Shown: positions 21,558 through 31,364, numbered from the stretch's first letter. The stretch is 31,511 nucleotides of DNA from Emmonsiellopsis sp. PD_33 (GCA_032988165.1 JANTQF010000392.1:1-31511); one strand, 5' to 3'. Notes: generated by a model from the letters alone, not told the origin. A program made the numbers and translations.

Positions 21558-22324
21558 TTACAGCAGGGCAACTCCACCCAAAACGGCCGCCCCCATCACC
21601 CCCCAGGCGGCAGTCTGCAAGGGCATGGCAGCACCGGTGGAGCTAGGCGAGCCAGGGCCAGAAGGGTGCCCTCCAGACCCGCCAGATTGCGCCTGGCCGT
21701 TTGGAGTCGACTCGTTGGCGTTGCGGGCAGCAGCTTCTGCAGAGAAAGGCTCAGCAGTGACTCCGGTGCCGTTCTTGCAGGTTGGGACGGTGAGGGTGGT
21801 TATCGAGGCGAAGGTGATATCTGCGCACTGTGTGGTGGTAGAGCTAGGTTAGGTTTCTGGTCTGGTCTTGTTTGTGTCGATATGAAAATGAAGGGGTTAA
21901 AACGCACGTTATACAGCCCCCCCGTAGGATCCCCATTGGTCACGACCTGCAGCGTCGCATTCAAGCCCTCAGTCAACGGGGTGCCCAGCAGCTCCTCCGT
22001 GAGCTTGATGGGCGGGAAACAAAAGTCACCCAGCCCAGTCTGCCTAAAGGTATCGAACAAGGTGATGTTGAAGTTTGTGCCCGGGTCGGTGCCCAGGGCG
22101 AGCAGGACCTGGACGGCGTTCTGGTCGTGGCCCATTTTCGCGGCGATGGAGAGCTGGGGGTCGTCGAGGCTGAGGGCGGTGCGTTTGGAGGCGGAGGCGC
22201 CGCCGCACGGGAAGTCGGCTTGGGAGTCATGGTTGGAGCCGCGGGGTTTGGGGAAGGTGAGGTCGAAGTGGGCGGAGGCGAGGACGGGGAGCAGGGAGAG
22301 CGGGAGGAGGGCGGAGAGGTGCAT
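21558..22324 (-). CDS. GPI-anchored X325/BIM1-like copper-binding protein (LPMO-like)
   Basis: Minus-strand exons 22324-21908 and 21827-21558 encode 228 residues. A signal peptide (LLPLSLLPVLASA) ends so that the mature chain begins with His19, followed by FDLTFPKP. Exposing an N-terminal histidine is the hallmark of copper histidine-brace proteins (LPMOs and the X325/BIM1 family). His32, His66 (in MGHDQNA) and nearby aspartates are candidate further ligands. PCGG at 39-42, four cysteines in the mature part (PCGG, DFCFPP, NCADIT, PTCK) and CADITFAS fit X325. A Ser/Gly/Pro-rich stalk and a hydrophobic tail after SSTGA predict a GPI anchor; several N-glycosylation sites are visible. In Cryptococcus BIM1 helps CTR1 import copper rather than cutting polysaccharide. 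A CTR gene and a metalloreductase lie 5-9 kb away. Start chosen at the signal peptide, not the in-frame ATG at 22408. Confidence 0.87.
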
Positions 22325-23145
22325 GGCGGCGGTGGTTTCAATTGGCGATAATGAGACGATGTATGGAGGAGGTTCAACTGGCGATAATGGGAGGCTCACC
22401 TGATTCAAAAGCGATGAGAAGCTGCAGGGAAATCAGAGACAGCAATATCGATCCTGGTCTCCACAAGCGACAGCGGCCCAAGCTTCTTTTGAATCACATC
22501 CCAGCCTCCTGTGCACCTGCCTGCAGCTGGGCACCAACAAGGCCCCGCGCCAAAACAGGAAACACCCCACCGGGCCACCGCCGACGAGCTTGCTGATCCG
22601 AGTATCGATGTATCGCCAATACACGGCGTCCAGGAACCTCTCGGCCGCCGCCGACAACCCAAAAATACCGCCACCCCAACCCGCCAATGACAATCTGCTC
22701 AATTCTGCGCACCCAGCTCCCCACTCTCCCCGCCTCGAAATCCGCCGCCAATCAGCACCCTCAACACGCCCGTCACCGCCGGCCAGTCCCGCGTGGCAGT
22801 AGCAGACCTCTGAGCGGTTACCGATACATACAGCCACGATACGCAGCTTGCTTCCTTGTCTGCATTTTCACCCCTGCATGGCATCGTCATACATGGGTAA
22901 CTCATAATCCTCCGACACAGCCTAATGCATCCCAACAGTCTACAGACGGCAATTGCAACTCTATGACTCGGGTAACTAATAAGTGAACAGCACATGGCCA
23001 GCGGCAGGACACCATCCCCATTCATACCCATGCTGCATCTATCCGTAGCAAGACAACTTTGGCTTCCCCACTCTGACTTGGTTACCGCCGCGAAAAACCT
23101 TTCCACACTCGACCATCACCACCCCACCTCCCCTCCATCAACCAA
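22325..23145. other. Upstream region of the X325 gene
   Basis: No gene seen, although open frames are frequent because the DNA is GC-rich on both strands. It should contain the X325 promoter. A TCTGCTCA site lies at 22694-22701. The part from about 22830 to 23140 leads into the tRNA gene. Confidence 0.55.
22694..22701 (-). promoter_or_regulatory. Candidate copper-response element upstream of X325 gene
   Basis: TCTGCTCA on the plus strand (TGAGCAGA toward the gene), about 370 bp upstream of the X325 start codon. It matches the reported Mac1 motif of Aspergillus (TGTGCTCA) at seven of eight positions, and the identical 8-mer occurs twice in the CTR/reductase promoter. Confidence 0.4.
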
Positions 23146-23227
23146 GGCGAGATGGCCGAGCGGTCCAAGGCGCCAGATTAAGGTTCTGGTCTCGAAAGGG
23201 GCGTGGGTTCGAATCCCACTCTCGTCA
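23146..23227 (+). tRNA. tRNA-Leu (AAG)
   Basis: 82-nt class II tRNA without intron. The acceptor stem GGCGAGA pairs with TCTCGTC (one G-T pair), with discriminator A at 23227. The anticodon stem CCAGA/TCTGG holds loop TTAAGGT, giving anticodon AAG. A long variable arm follows, as expected for leucine, and the T arm is GTGGG TTCGAAT CCCAC. It is identical to the tRNA at 26133-26214 on the other strand. Confidence 0.96.
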
Positions 23228-23761
23228 CTCCTTTTTTTTTTTTCCTTTTTGTTCCCAGTTACATAGGGCAGAGTGTATGAGAGGGGGGGGGGTTCTTATT
23301 AACTGGTCTTTACTTTTTTTTTTTAATAGTCATGGGTTATATACCGGTACTTTTACTCTTTAGATGGCGTTTGGTATGGGAAAGAATAGAAAGTTCCAAT
23401 GTTGGTTGTTGTTTGCATATCATTGATGTTGGAGCAGATATAGTTATATATATTGACCACTGTCGTATCTAGGTATCCACCAGCAACCAACCCAATCCAA
23501 TATTCCCCAGCTATCAGTTTTTATCTTGTCAAATGCTGATAAATCCGAATCAACTAATGAGTATCAGCACAAACTGGCATGGATGGACAGAAGGTGACCA
23601 GTGAGAGAAACCCATATCTCATGCCTTCTACCTAGGTATACCCCTTCTCCAACCTCTTGAATACTCGTATCATTACACTTCAATGCCCAAACAATTCAAC
23701 TTCCCATCATAGAGATCGCAGATAACTAGGTAATTTGGACCCTGACACCCAATGCATCCCT
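23228..23761. other. Intergenic: tRNA-Leu 3' flank to AIM9 3' end
   Basis: AT-rich DNA without a gene. It starts with the Pol III T-run, then a G-run near 23282-23292 and another T-run near 23310-23322. The AIM9 transcript, coming from the right, should end here. Confidence 0.6.
23232..23243 (+). terminator. RNA polymerase III terminator
   Basis: Run of twelve T four bases after the tRNA-Leu 3' end, the usual Pol III stop signal. Confidence 0.9.
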
Positions 23762-25614
23762 CTAATCATCGAACGGCCAGTGCTGCTCAAAGACAGCTGT
23801 ATCCCAACCCTGCCTCGTACAATAGCGAGCGATAAGCTCCCCCTTCCGCCGCCCAAGCAATGCCTTGACTCTGTCATAGTCTTCATCTCCCACGAGGCCC
23901 TTCTCAGGCCACAGCTTGCCCAAGTCGCGCTGAATATCCTTCATTAGCTGAATGCCCAAGTCCGCACGACGCATGTCTGTTTCTATTTCGACAATTTCAA
24001 GCTGCGAGAAATTAATAATTGGGAAGGGGTGGAATTGACCAGACTGGGGGTTATTTTCACCCCACTCGTCCTGCAAGTCAAGCAGCAAGGTGCGGAAATG
24101 CGCTTCTCCGAGTTCATAAATGCGGCGGGAAAGATGGAGTAGGTTTCCGGCTGCGGACTGTTGGAAGCTGAGCATACGATACTGTTCTGCATTCTTGCTC
24201 TGGACGAGGCTACGCCAGGCGATCATGACCGCCTTGTCTAGGAATTCAGCCAGTGCTGCGGCTTTCTCCTCGCCTTGTGGTAGGGATTTGATGCTTTCGG
24301 GTATTGCTGGGCGGCTGAGCTGGTCGCCAACGTCGGGGCCGGTGTAGTCGAGAATACAAGGGTCGAGGGAGTGGTCGAACAGAGGTGCGATTTGGACGGA
24401 TTGCCAGTCGATTATGCCCGAGACAGTTAGTGACTCTGGGTCGATGAAGATGTTGTCATGGTGTAGATCGTTGTGCCAGAGATGGCCATCGGTTGGGATG
24501 GCGTCATCACGTAGTAGGATCTCGAGGATCTGGAAATAGGAGCTCAGGGCCGCGAGTTTTTTCTGCGAGGTAGGCTGATATAACAGTGGTTCGGGTCCGT
24601 AGACAATTTGCATCTGTTTTGGCGCATCATTGAGCTGCTTGATGGCGGCGATTTCGCGAAGACCAACCGCTTCCCGATAACTTAAGATGGAGGCCCCTTT
24701 GATCAATGGAAAATAAGCCGTAGGAATTGGCAATAACACCATATAAAGGAGAGATTTAAAAAAAAAGAGAGAAGCTTACAGGGACCCCTATCACATTCAA
24801 CATTTCCCCGCCCTGCATCACTCCATTCACGCCCAACGGCAGGGCCGACAACAAACCGAGAATCCCAAACAGGTTTCCCATCCTCAACATACAGCGGACC
24901 CTGCTGCCCCGAGTCGGCATCTTTAGCATAATACAACCCCCCAAATCTCCTAAACCTAGTCCTTGTCCATCCCCTCTGATATTCAAAAACCTGCAAAAGC
25001 ACCTTAAGTTTCTTATTAGGCTGCAACCCCCACCAAACCCTCGACAGCGGAACCCCGCCCATCTTCTCCATAACAATATACTCAGCCCGGACAGGATTGC
25101 TCTCATCGTCAGCACAGGCATTCCAGGCATACACCCTCGGTGCTGGAGTCTGCAACACGTCACGGGCAAAATCCATCGTCGCGACTTCGCTGGCGGTGGT
25201 GTAGTAGGGTATACCCGCATTGGGGTTTGGGATTTTGGCGATGACTTCCTTGCCATTGTCCATGGTGAGTATGTAAGCCTTGTTGTATAGGCCGTCTGGG
25301 CATTTTTCGATATTCACGCAGTGCCTGGCGCCAACTGAGGCGGCGGCCACGGATGCGAGGCCATCTATGTTGAAACGTACGCGTCGACGCGCTATTTGGC
25401 TGGCCTCGTCAATGAGGAAGCGGCCGCGGGTGTATTCATAGAGATGGTCATGGGGGGCTATGTATCTGTCGGGACTGGAGGTTAATGGGCTAGAGGATAC
25501 TGAGCGTATGGCGCTGGGCGCGTTGGTGGTTGTGGTGGATGAAGGACGTGAGATACGCCTGATGGTGGGGGAGAGGAGAGAAGATGTAGATAGAAAAGGT
25601 CTCTTCATGTCCAT
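23762..25614 (-). CDS. AIM9: AIM9-like mitochondrial phosphotransferase (APH/kinase fold)
   Basis: Minus-strand exons 25614-24780 and 24696-23762 encode 589 residues. The start is rich in Ser, Thr and Arg with no acidic residue after Asp2 for over forty residues, as in mitochondrial presequences. The kinase-like fold shows Lys127 in EVIAKIPNP, the catalytic loop HNDLHHDNIF at 353-362 (Asp355, Asn360) and the metal-binding Asp375 in IIDWQ. This matches the fungal AIM9 / phosphotransferase enzyme family; AIM9 loss in yeast disturbs mitochondrial inheritance, and the substrate is unknown. The intron (24697-24779) ends in AAAG, an uncommon acceptor, chosen because it restores DRGPWASILSYREA in frame. 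A second ATG two codons downstream is an alternative start. The gene is flanked by two inverted tRNA-Leu genes and interrupts the copper gene group. Confidence 0.87.
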
Positions 25615-26132
25615 TGCAGGTTGAAAAAGATAGCAATTTGTGAGATATTGGGTGTTTGACTAATGTTTGCGCGGTTGAATCGGCGTTGTCAACCTTGGAG
25701 GGTTCCGGGGTGGCTCACCAATTAACTATTCAGCTGCCAGTTATGCAAGATGGTGATTGGTGGTTATGGTCATCGTTTGCATCCCCCCTGTATCTAGGTC
25801 CCTTTTTACTTCCCATAGTCTGGGCATGGATAGCATGGCATGGTTATAGTGCTGTATGATCAGGAGCAGAGAATGCACATATTTATCCCCTGAATGTTTG
25901 GCAGATTAACCCACTCCCTTTTAAGCTTAATACTAGGGCTGCGGGGAGGCATGTATGTAACCATCCATCAAGCCAGCCATGCCAGAAGCTTGATAAGAAG
26001 CTAGCCACAGAGTTAACTAGCAATCCTGTCCACCGCCATTAATAGCGGCTAGACATCCACACACCCAACTACCATAAAAAATAAAAAGTTCCAAAAAAAG
26101 AAGAACCTGATCAGATCAGATCTATTTGATTG
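25615..26132. other. Intergenic: AIM9 promoter region
   Basis: No gene seen on either strand. The part nearest 25615 is the likely AIM9 promoter and leader. The T-run ending the minus-strand tRNA lies at its other end. Confidence 0.6.
26093..26099 (-). terminator. Probable RNA polymerase III terminator of the minus-strand tRNA-Leu
   Basis: Seven T on the minus strand, 34 bases after the tRNA 3' end. There is no closer T4+ run, so the primary transcript would carry a longer trailer than the plus-strand copy. Confidence 0.65.
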
Positions 26133-26214
26133 TGACGAGAGTGGGATTCGAACCCACGCCCCTTTCGAGACCAGAACCTTAATCTGGCGCCTTGGACCGC
26201 TCGGCCATCTCGCC
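26133..26214 (-). tRNA. tRNA-Leu (AAG), inverted second copy
   Basis: Exact reverse complement of 23146-23227 over all 82 bases: same acceptor stem, AAG anticodon, long variable arm and T arm. The upstream flank also shares CTCCATCAA a few bases before the gene and AA directly before it, suggesting duplication of gene plus start region rather than convergence. Confidence 0.96.
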
Positions 26215-27075
26215 TTGTGATTGATGGAGGAAGAGAGCGGGATGTGCATTATCAACCAATTCATGAGATGGTGGGGGTTGCGATGCTGGGTGCTGGACTG
26301 GATGTGCCAGGAAAGGACCTGCATACGCAGTGTCCCACGGCGTTTCGTCCTTTGGGGTATTAGCTACAGGTAACTCGGCAAGTGGGTAAGTAGGTGGGCG
26401 GGTATTTAGGTAACTTACATCTTTGCTCTGGAAAAATTCACCTCTATCAATTTTTCCGCCCAGCTCAAAGTGCTTGTTTAAAAGAACAAAAACAAAAAAA
26501 GGATTAACCAGATGGAAAGGCAATAAAACATTTATTCATGAATAAACATGGAAGCATCCCATGGGGTTCTTAATCATTATAATCCTGTGAAAGCCGGGTT
26601 AGGCTGGTGAAGTGATCCTAAAAGGGGGATAGAAGGGGGCAAGGAGAAAGTGTGGTGTGACGATGGTTCATGTTTGAGGTTGTAGGTTTCCATTAACCCC
26701 CTCCCCTCCCTTTTCGTCCTCTTTGTGGGATCTGGGCTGGTTTGATTGATTAGTTATGATAGAAATGAGTAAGTAATCTTACTCTGTGTTACTTGCGTCA
26801 GGAAATCGAATCCTAGATGCATCGCGCAGTTATCCGTTTTGTACTAGTTACCAGGTTGGATGGATGGAGGTGTATGTCCTGTACATACATCGTGGCTAGC
26901 TGGTTGGTTAGTTAGTTACGGGGAATTCCTCCCAGGCAAGAGTAAGAGTAGTGATAAGAATAGTAACGTTCGTTTTTTTCAAAGAATGCGGAAAAGTAAT
27001 TGAGCATCGCTTGGGAAAGACATAATAAGTAGTTAGATTCAAAAAACAAGAAGAAAACAAAAATCCCAAGAGTTC
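26215..27075. other. Intergenic: tRNA 5' flank to CTR 3' end
   Basis: No gene recognised. A minus-strand frame overlapping the tRNA (26179-26523) is not a known protein. The segment near 26520-27070 is AT-rich and should include the 3' untranslated region of the CTR gene. Confidence 0.6.
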
Positions 27076-27745
27076 CTAATGCGGCTCTATCCGGCTAAAC
27101 CGCCCAATTGCCAAATCGCCAATAAACGCGCCAGCCAGAACAGAGAAGAAGTAGCCAATATTCATCGTCATTACCGCCAACATACTACAAGATCGAAATA
27201 AATCACATTAGCCACGGAATACCAACATGGGACAACACACACGATAAAAACACAAGGCACACTTACAGCAAATACCCAACCCCGACAATAACCATAACCA
27301 ACGCAGCCCTGGGCAAATCAACACTAAACCTCCACGGCGCAACCTCACTCACCCCACCCGCAACACTCGTAACAACCCTCACCTTCTCCTCCACGCCATT
27401 ACTCGACACCAGCGTGCCCGTCGACGCATTCGGATCGGCAAGCACGCGCTCCGCAACCGGCGTCTGGCCCGCAACGACCACATAGCGTCTCGAAAGCGCG
27501 GCGGCGGCCCAGCGATGCTCCAAAACCGATTTCAGCGCGAACAGCGAGCGGCCGATGATTGCGAGGATGATGAGGAAGATGCAGCTGCCGGCGTAGGCGC
27601 CGTGGGAGCGCGGGGTCCAGGCGTTGGAGAAGAGCGGGGTGGCGTGGTCGTTTTGGAAGACCATTGTCATGGACAGTTGCATTATGGAGGAGTTGGTGAG
27701 GGAGGGGTCGCCCGGGGCCGGGGTGCCGTGATGGGAGTGGGACAT
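27076..27745 (-). CDS. CTR-family copper transporter
   Basis: High-affinity Cu(I) importer of the plasma membrane or vacuole, active as a trimer. Minus-strand exons 27745-27267 and 27184-27076 give 195 residues. The amino end has a His motif (SHSHHG) and methionines at 22, 26 and 28 before the first membrane span (about 50-72). After a loop of roughly 75 residues come the second span with MLAVM (Met161, Met165, the MxxxM filter) and the third with GAFIG (Gly178, Gly182, the GxxxG packing motif), hallmarks of CTR proteins. The Met-rich head is short, closer to Ctr2/Ctr3-like members than to Ctr1. The second exon carries both motifs, so a model without the intron would stop at 27263 and lose the pore. 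It is divergent from the reductase gene with 1,046 bp between start codons. Confidence 0.92.
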
Positions 27746-28531
27746 TTCTGAAGGATTTTTTTCTAAAGATGTTTCCTTTTCAAGGGTGGAGGGGATGTAC
27801 GTGTGTCGTTCGCGGGCGGGGGCGGGGATGGGAGGGCTGAGGTAGGCTGGTATTGCCCTCTCGATAAAGAATTGGGCGCGGATATCGATGCTGGTTGGGT
27901 TGGAGAGAGAGAACTTCCAGAGCTCCTCTGATTTTTCCTTCTTGACGACGGGGCTCGCTCTTCGTATCGGTCTCAGGGTATTTTTAGAAAGTGGTATAAA
28001 ATAGCTATATATGCGAGTTGAAAAGAATGACCGTCTGCAAAAGAGCGTGGGGATGGAAAGGCAGAGATCTCTCTCTTCCTCTGCCCAGCAGCAGCACTTG
28101 CTGCCTCTTAACAGGACGGGGGATGAGCCAAGCGGTGTGGTGCGCGGGCGCTCAAACAGGAGGTGCGTGGGAGATTGATCTGGAGTGTCGGCAGAATTGC
28201 AGCCGCCCTTGGCAAGATTGGGTTATGCGACGACGAGGATGGCAGAAGTAGCAGGAAGGCGAGTTCTCGTGGCTGCTGGAAAGGGAGTATAAGATGGCAA
28301 TCGAGGCGGAGAGGAGGTTGGCCACTGCAGAATCCAGCAGTCCAGACCGGATGATGACATCCCACCGCGGCGGTGTGCGTGGCAGCAGCGCGTGTGCCGA
28401 CGGCCACCGCCCCGCGCTGATTGGCCGGCGCATAGAATACACGCGGCAATACCGTGGATTACCCGGCGGGCGGTCCCTTCCCACTAGCTGCAGTCCGGAA
28501 GCGGCTTAGCGGCGCAGGGCGGGCCGGCGCT

Positions 28532-28539
28532 TGAGCAGA
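28532..28539 (+). promoter_or_regulatory. Candidate copper-response element 1
   Basis: TGAGCAGA, 253 bp upstream of the reductase start. Its reverse complement TCTGCTCA differs from the reported Aspergillus Mac1 motif TGTGCTCA at one base. Confidence 0.45.
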
Positions 28540-28635
28540 TTTCTCTGGCTCCACCCCTGTCGCCAAGAAATGCTGGCCCGTACTGTCACGCCGTTACAGC
28601 GTACAGCCCGTCCCGCCGCCACGGATGCGTAATAT

Positions 28636-28643
28636 TCTGCTCA
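28636..28643 (+). promoter_or_regulatory. Candidate copper-response element 2
   Basis: TCTGCTCA, 149 bp upstream of the reductase start, an exact inverted match of the element at 28532. Paired Mac1 sites are the usual arrangement in yeast copper-uptake promoters. Confidence 0.45.
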
Positions 28644-28791
28644 TCCCCGTGATTGCTGTTTCAGTTGCAACCTCCTCGATGGGGAGAGAGAGATAGAAAC
28701 TCCATGGCGGAGTGAGAGTTGCCATCTTCAACCCGGAGAGACACCGCATTGTTCCCCCAACCGCGTCCCTCGCGGTACCTCAGCCTTCGCC

Positions 28792-31016
28792 ATGGACCAC
28801 GATCATATGGATATGGGCATGGGCGACATGAACATGGGCGACGGCGTGCCCGGTCTCTTCTACACGCAGCAGATGTACTGGGCGGTCGTGGGAGCTGCCA
28901 TCGCCGTCGCCACCGTCGCCAATGTCCTCAACAACCTCATCGCCGTGCAGAGGTGAGTTGAGTTGGGGTTGCGATGTTGACTTGGAGCTGCTTTCCGCTG
29001 ACACCACTGCGCAGGTTCGTGGACTCGAGCTCGACCCCGTCCAAGCCAAAGTCTATCCTCTTCAGCATCTATGCCACAGTCACGGCCATGACAAGAGAGG
29101 TCTCATATGCCTCCTTCAGCCCCATTGCGATAGGAAGCTTCAAGCTTCACTTCCCTCCGCTGGGCCGCCTCCTGATTATTCTCGCCAATCTGGTGACCGT
29201 GATAGTGCTGTGCTTCTACAAACTAGACACCATGGATGAATGGAGCTGGGAGAACGTCGGTTATCGCACCGGTTTTATCGCCATTGCACAGCTTCCTTTG
29301 ATCATCCTACTCGCCGGGAAGACCAATATCATCGGCTTCTTAACGGGATCGAGTTATGAGAGACTGAATTGGTTCCATCGATGGGTTTCGAGGACCCTCT
29401 GGCTCGTCACCACCATCCATATGGGTTTCTGGTTCCGCAGCTGGGGGCGATATGACTATATCGTCACAAAACTCACCACTGACACCATAACCCAGAAAGG
29501 GTTTTCCGCCTGGTGCATACTGACCTTTATCGTATTGGTTTCCATGGCCCCAGTGCGCAGATTGAGCTACGAGCTTTTTGTCCTGACCCATTTGCTCACT
29601 TTTGCTGGCTTTATAGCAGCTGTTTGGTATCATGCTCCAAATGAAGTGAAGGTCTGGGTTTGGATCCCTATCGGATTAGTCGCATTTGATCGGGTCGCCA
29701 GGGGCGTGGTGGTTTTATACTCTAACCTCTCGATTTTCCATCCTAGTTCAAAGGAGGATGCTCCTCGGCCGCTCTGGGCCAACCGTGCCACTTTTACTCC
29801 GCTGGATGGAAATGTCACACGAGTTACCGTTCCGAACCCTGTCATCTCGTGGAAACCTGGCCAGCATGTTTTCCTATCCTGTCACGGGCTCGTTCCGCTA
29901 CAGAGCCATCCGCTTAGCATAGCCTCGATCCCGACAGATAACAAGTTGGAATTTCTGGTGCGCGCTCACAATGGCGGGACGAAGAAGTTCTTTGCGCACG
30001 CATCGAAACACCACAGTATCTTAGGCGAGGGAAGCGCTAGTTCGAGCAGCGTGAAGTTGGTCGGCATTGAAGGGCCCTACGGAAGGATACGACAATTGCG
30101 TCAATTTGATAGCGTTGTGCTGCTCGCCGGAGGGATGGGAGTATCGTATACCATGCCCCTAATGCGAGATATTGTGGAAGGTTGGAAAAACGAATGCTTA
30201 GGCACCTCCAGACCCCGTCGCAAGCTACCCCTCCTCTCATCTCCTGAATATTCTCTCACGAACCGGATCCGCTTTGTATGGGTGATTAGAGCTAGATCCC
30301 AGCTTGGTTGGTTTGTGGCGCAATTACAATCCGCAGTACAGGACATGGATGCATGCCGACAGCGGAACCCGGAATTCAACAAGGAACTCGAAATTAGCAT
30401 CTACATTACCTGCGATGAAGATCTATCTTCAACACCACCTAAGCCACAGGCGCCACCTCAACTCCCGGTCGCCACCGAAATCCAAGAAAAGAACATCGAA
30501 ACCATATCCATAGACTCCACACGATCCACAACGCAATCAGACAAACCGGCAGCAACTTGCTGCCTCCCAGACGGTGGATGCTGCTGCACGCGCAAAGTCA
30601 CTGATGAAACTGCCTCCTTCCCGCCCTGCAATTGCTCCGGCCCCTCTCCTCCCTCGAAACAGCCAAATCCTCAAGAAAAACCACCCGCCACCGCAACAAC
30701 CTCAACCTCAACACCTTCATCTACATCCACATCGCAACCACTCCCCGAAGCAACAGCCACAGCCCAACGCCTCCCCGGTCCCACCTCAGAACTCGACAAC
30801 CGCGTCCGCATCCTCTCTGGCCGCCCTGACACGCGCGAAATAATCCGCAAGGTCCTTGAAGCCGCAGAAGGTGAGAGCGGAGTAGCTGTCTGCGGTCCAT
30901 CCGGACTAAATGACGACGTGCGCCAGACAGTGGTGTCGCTGAGTGATGAGCGGGCGGTGCATAAGGGGACGGGCGCGCAGGGGATTTATTTGCATGTGGA
31001 GAGTTTTGGGTATTGA
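28792..31016 (+). CDS. Ferric/cupric reductase with CTR-like Met-rich amino end
   Basis: Plasma-membrane FRE-type flavocytochrome that moves electrons from NADPH through FAD and two hemes to extracellular Fe(III) or Cu(II). Exons 28792-28952 and 29015-31016 give 720 residues. It opens with MDHDHMDMGMGDMNMGDG, unusual for a reductase but typical of CTR transporters, then a first membrane span. The heme ligands follow the HX13H pattern twice: His175/His189 and His246/His260. FAD contact HPLSIAS is at 352-358; the NADPH site shows GPYG at 407-410 and LLAGGMGVSYTMP at 423-435, and the domain ends in CGPSG. Between the last two lies a Pro/Ser/Thr-rich insert of about 125 residues with seven clustered cysteines (569-594, CC-x5-CCC and CNC). 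No separate signal peptide is evident. It is divergent from the CTR gene, so Cu(II) reduction for import is the likely job. Confidence 0.92.
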
Positions 31017-31329
31017 TTTGGGTATGTTTAAGAGGTATATATAAAAGGTGTCGTGGGTTTAGAATTTTGGTTATTTATTGCATTGGGGCAAACTGGCGTT
31101 TTTACGGCGTGGCAAGGGAGATAAATAGATATGCTATGATTGGGCTAGTTTAGGGATTGGATAGTATTTTGGGATTCGTAGGACAAGTCCATCATCATGG
31201 ACTGTATCCTATTATTATAATGCAATTTTTGTTTAATGCGACATTTCTAAGTCTTTAAGACTACTGGCAACAGATAGGATACCATTTTCCCTCATAGTCC
31301 CGTTCCTCCCATCCAACCCCTATTGATAG

Positions 31330-31364
31330 TTTAGCCGAGCCTCAGTCACGTGCCCTCGGCTAAA
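31330..31364. promoter_or_regulatory. 10-bp inverted repeat enclosing CACGTG
   Basis: TTTAGCCGAG at 31330-31339 and its exact complement CTCGGCTAAA at 31355-31364 flank a 15-base spacer that contains the E-box CACGTG (31347-31352). It could be a hairpin near the reductase transcript end or a bound site of a gene beyond the window. Confidence 0.5.

Larger units (their letters stand above)
27746..28791. promoter_or_regulatory. Shared divergent promoter of CTR and metalloreductase
   Basis: No gene is convincing in this 1.05-kb stretch, which separates two divergently transcribed copper/iron genes. An AT element with TATAAAATAG (plus) and TATATAG (minus) at 27995-28012 lies about 250 bp upstream of the CTR start. 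Two copies of TGAGCAGA/TCTGCTCA lie at 28532 and 28636 near the reductase, and a reversed CCAAT box (ATTGG) at 28420-28424. Confidence 0.6.

Noticed and set aside
22325..22408. Longer amino end for the X325 protein from the ATG at 22408
   Set aside because: It would bury the signal peptide behind 28 residues and abolish secretion and the terminal histidine, so the ATG at 22324 is preferred.
28018..28509. Overlapping frames on both strands inside the CTR/reductase promoter
   Set aside because: Frames of 60-113 codons on both strands over the same GC-rich DNA, none with a motif; the stretch is better read as a divergent promoter.
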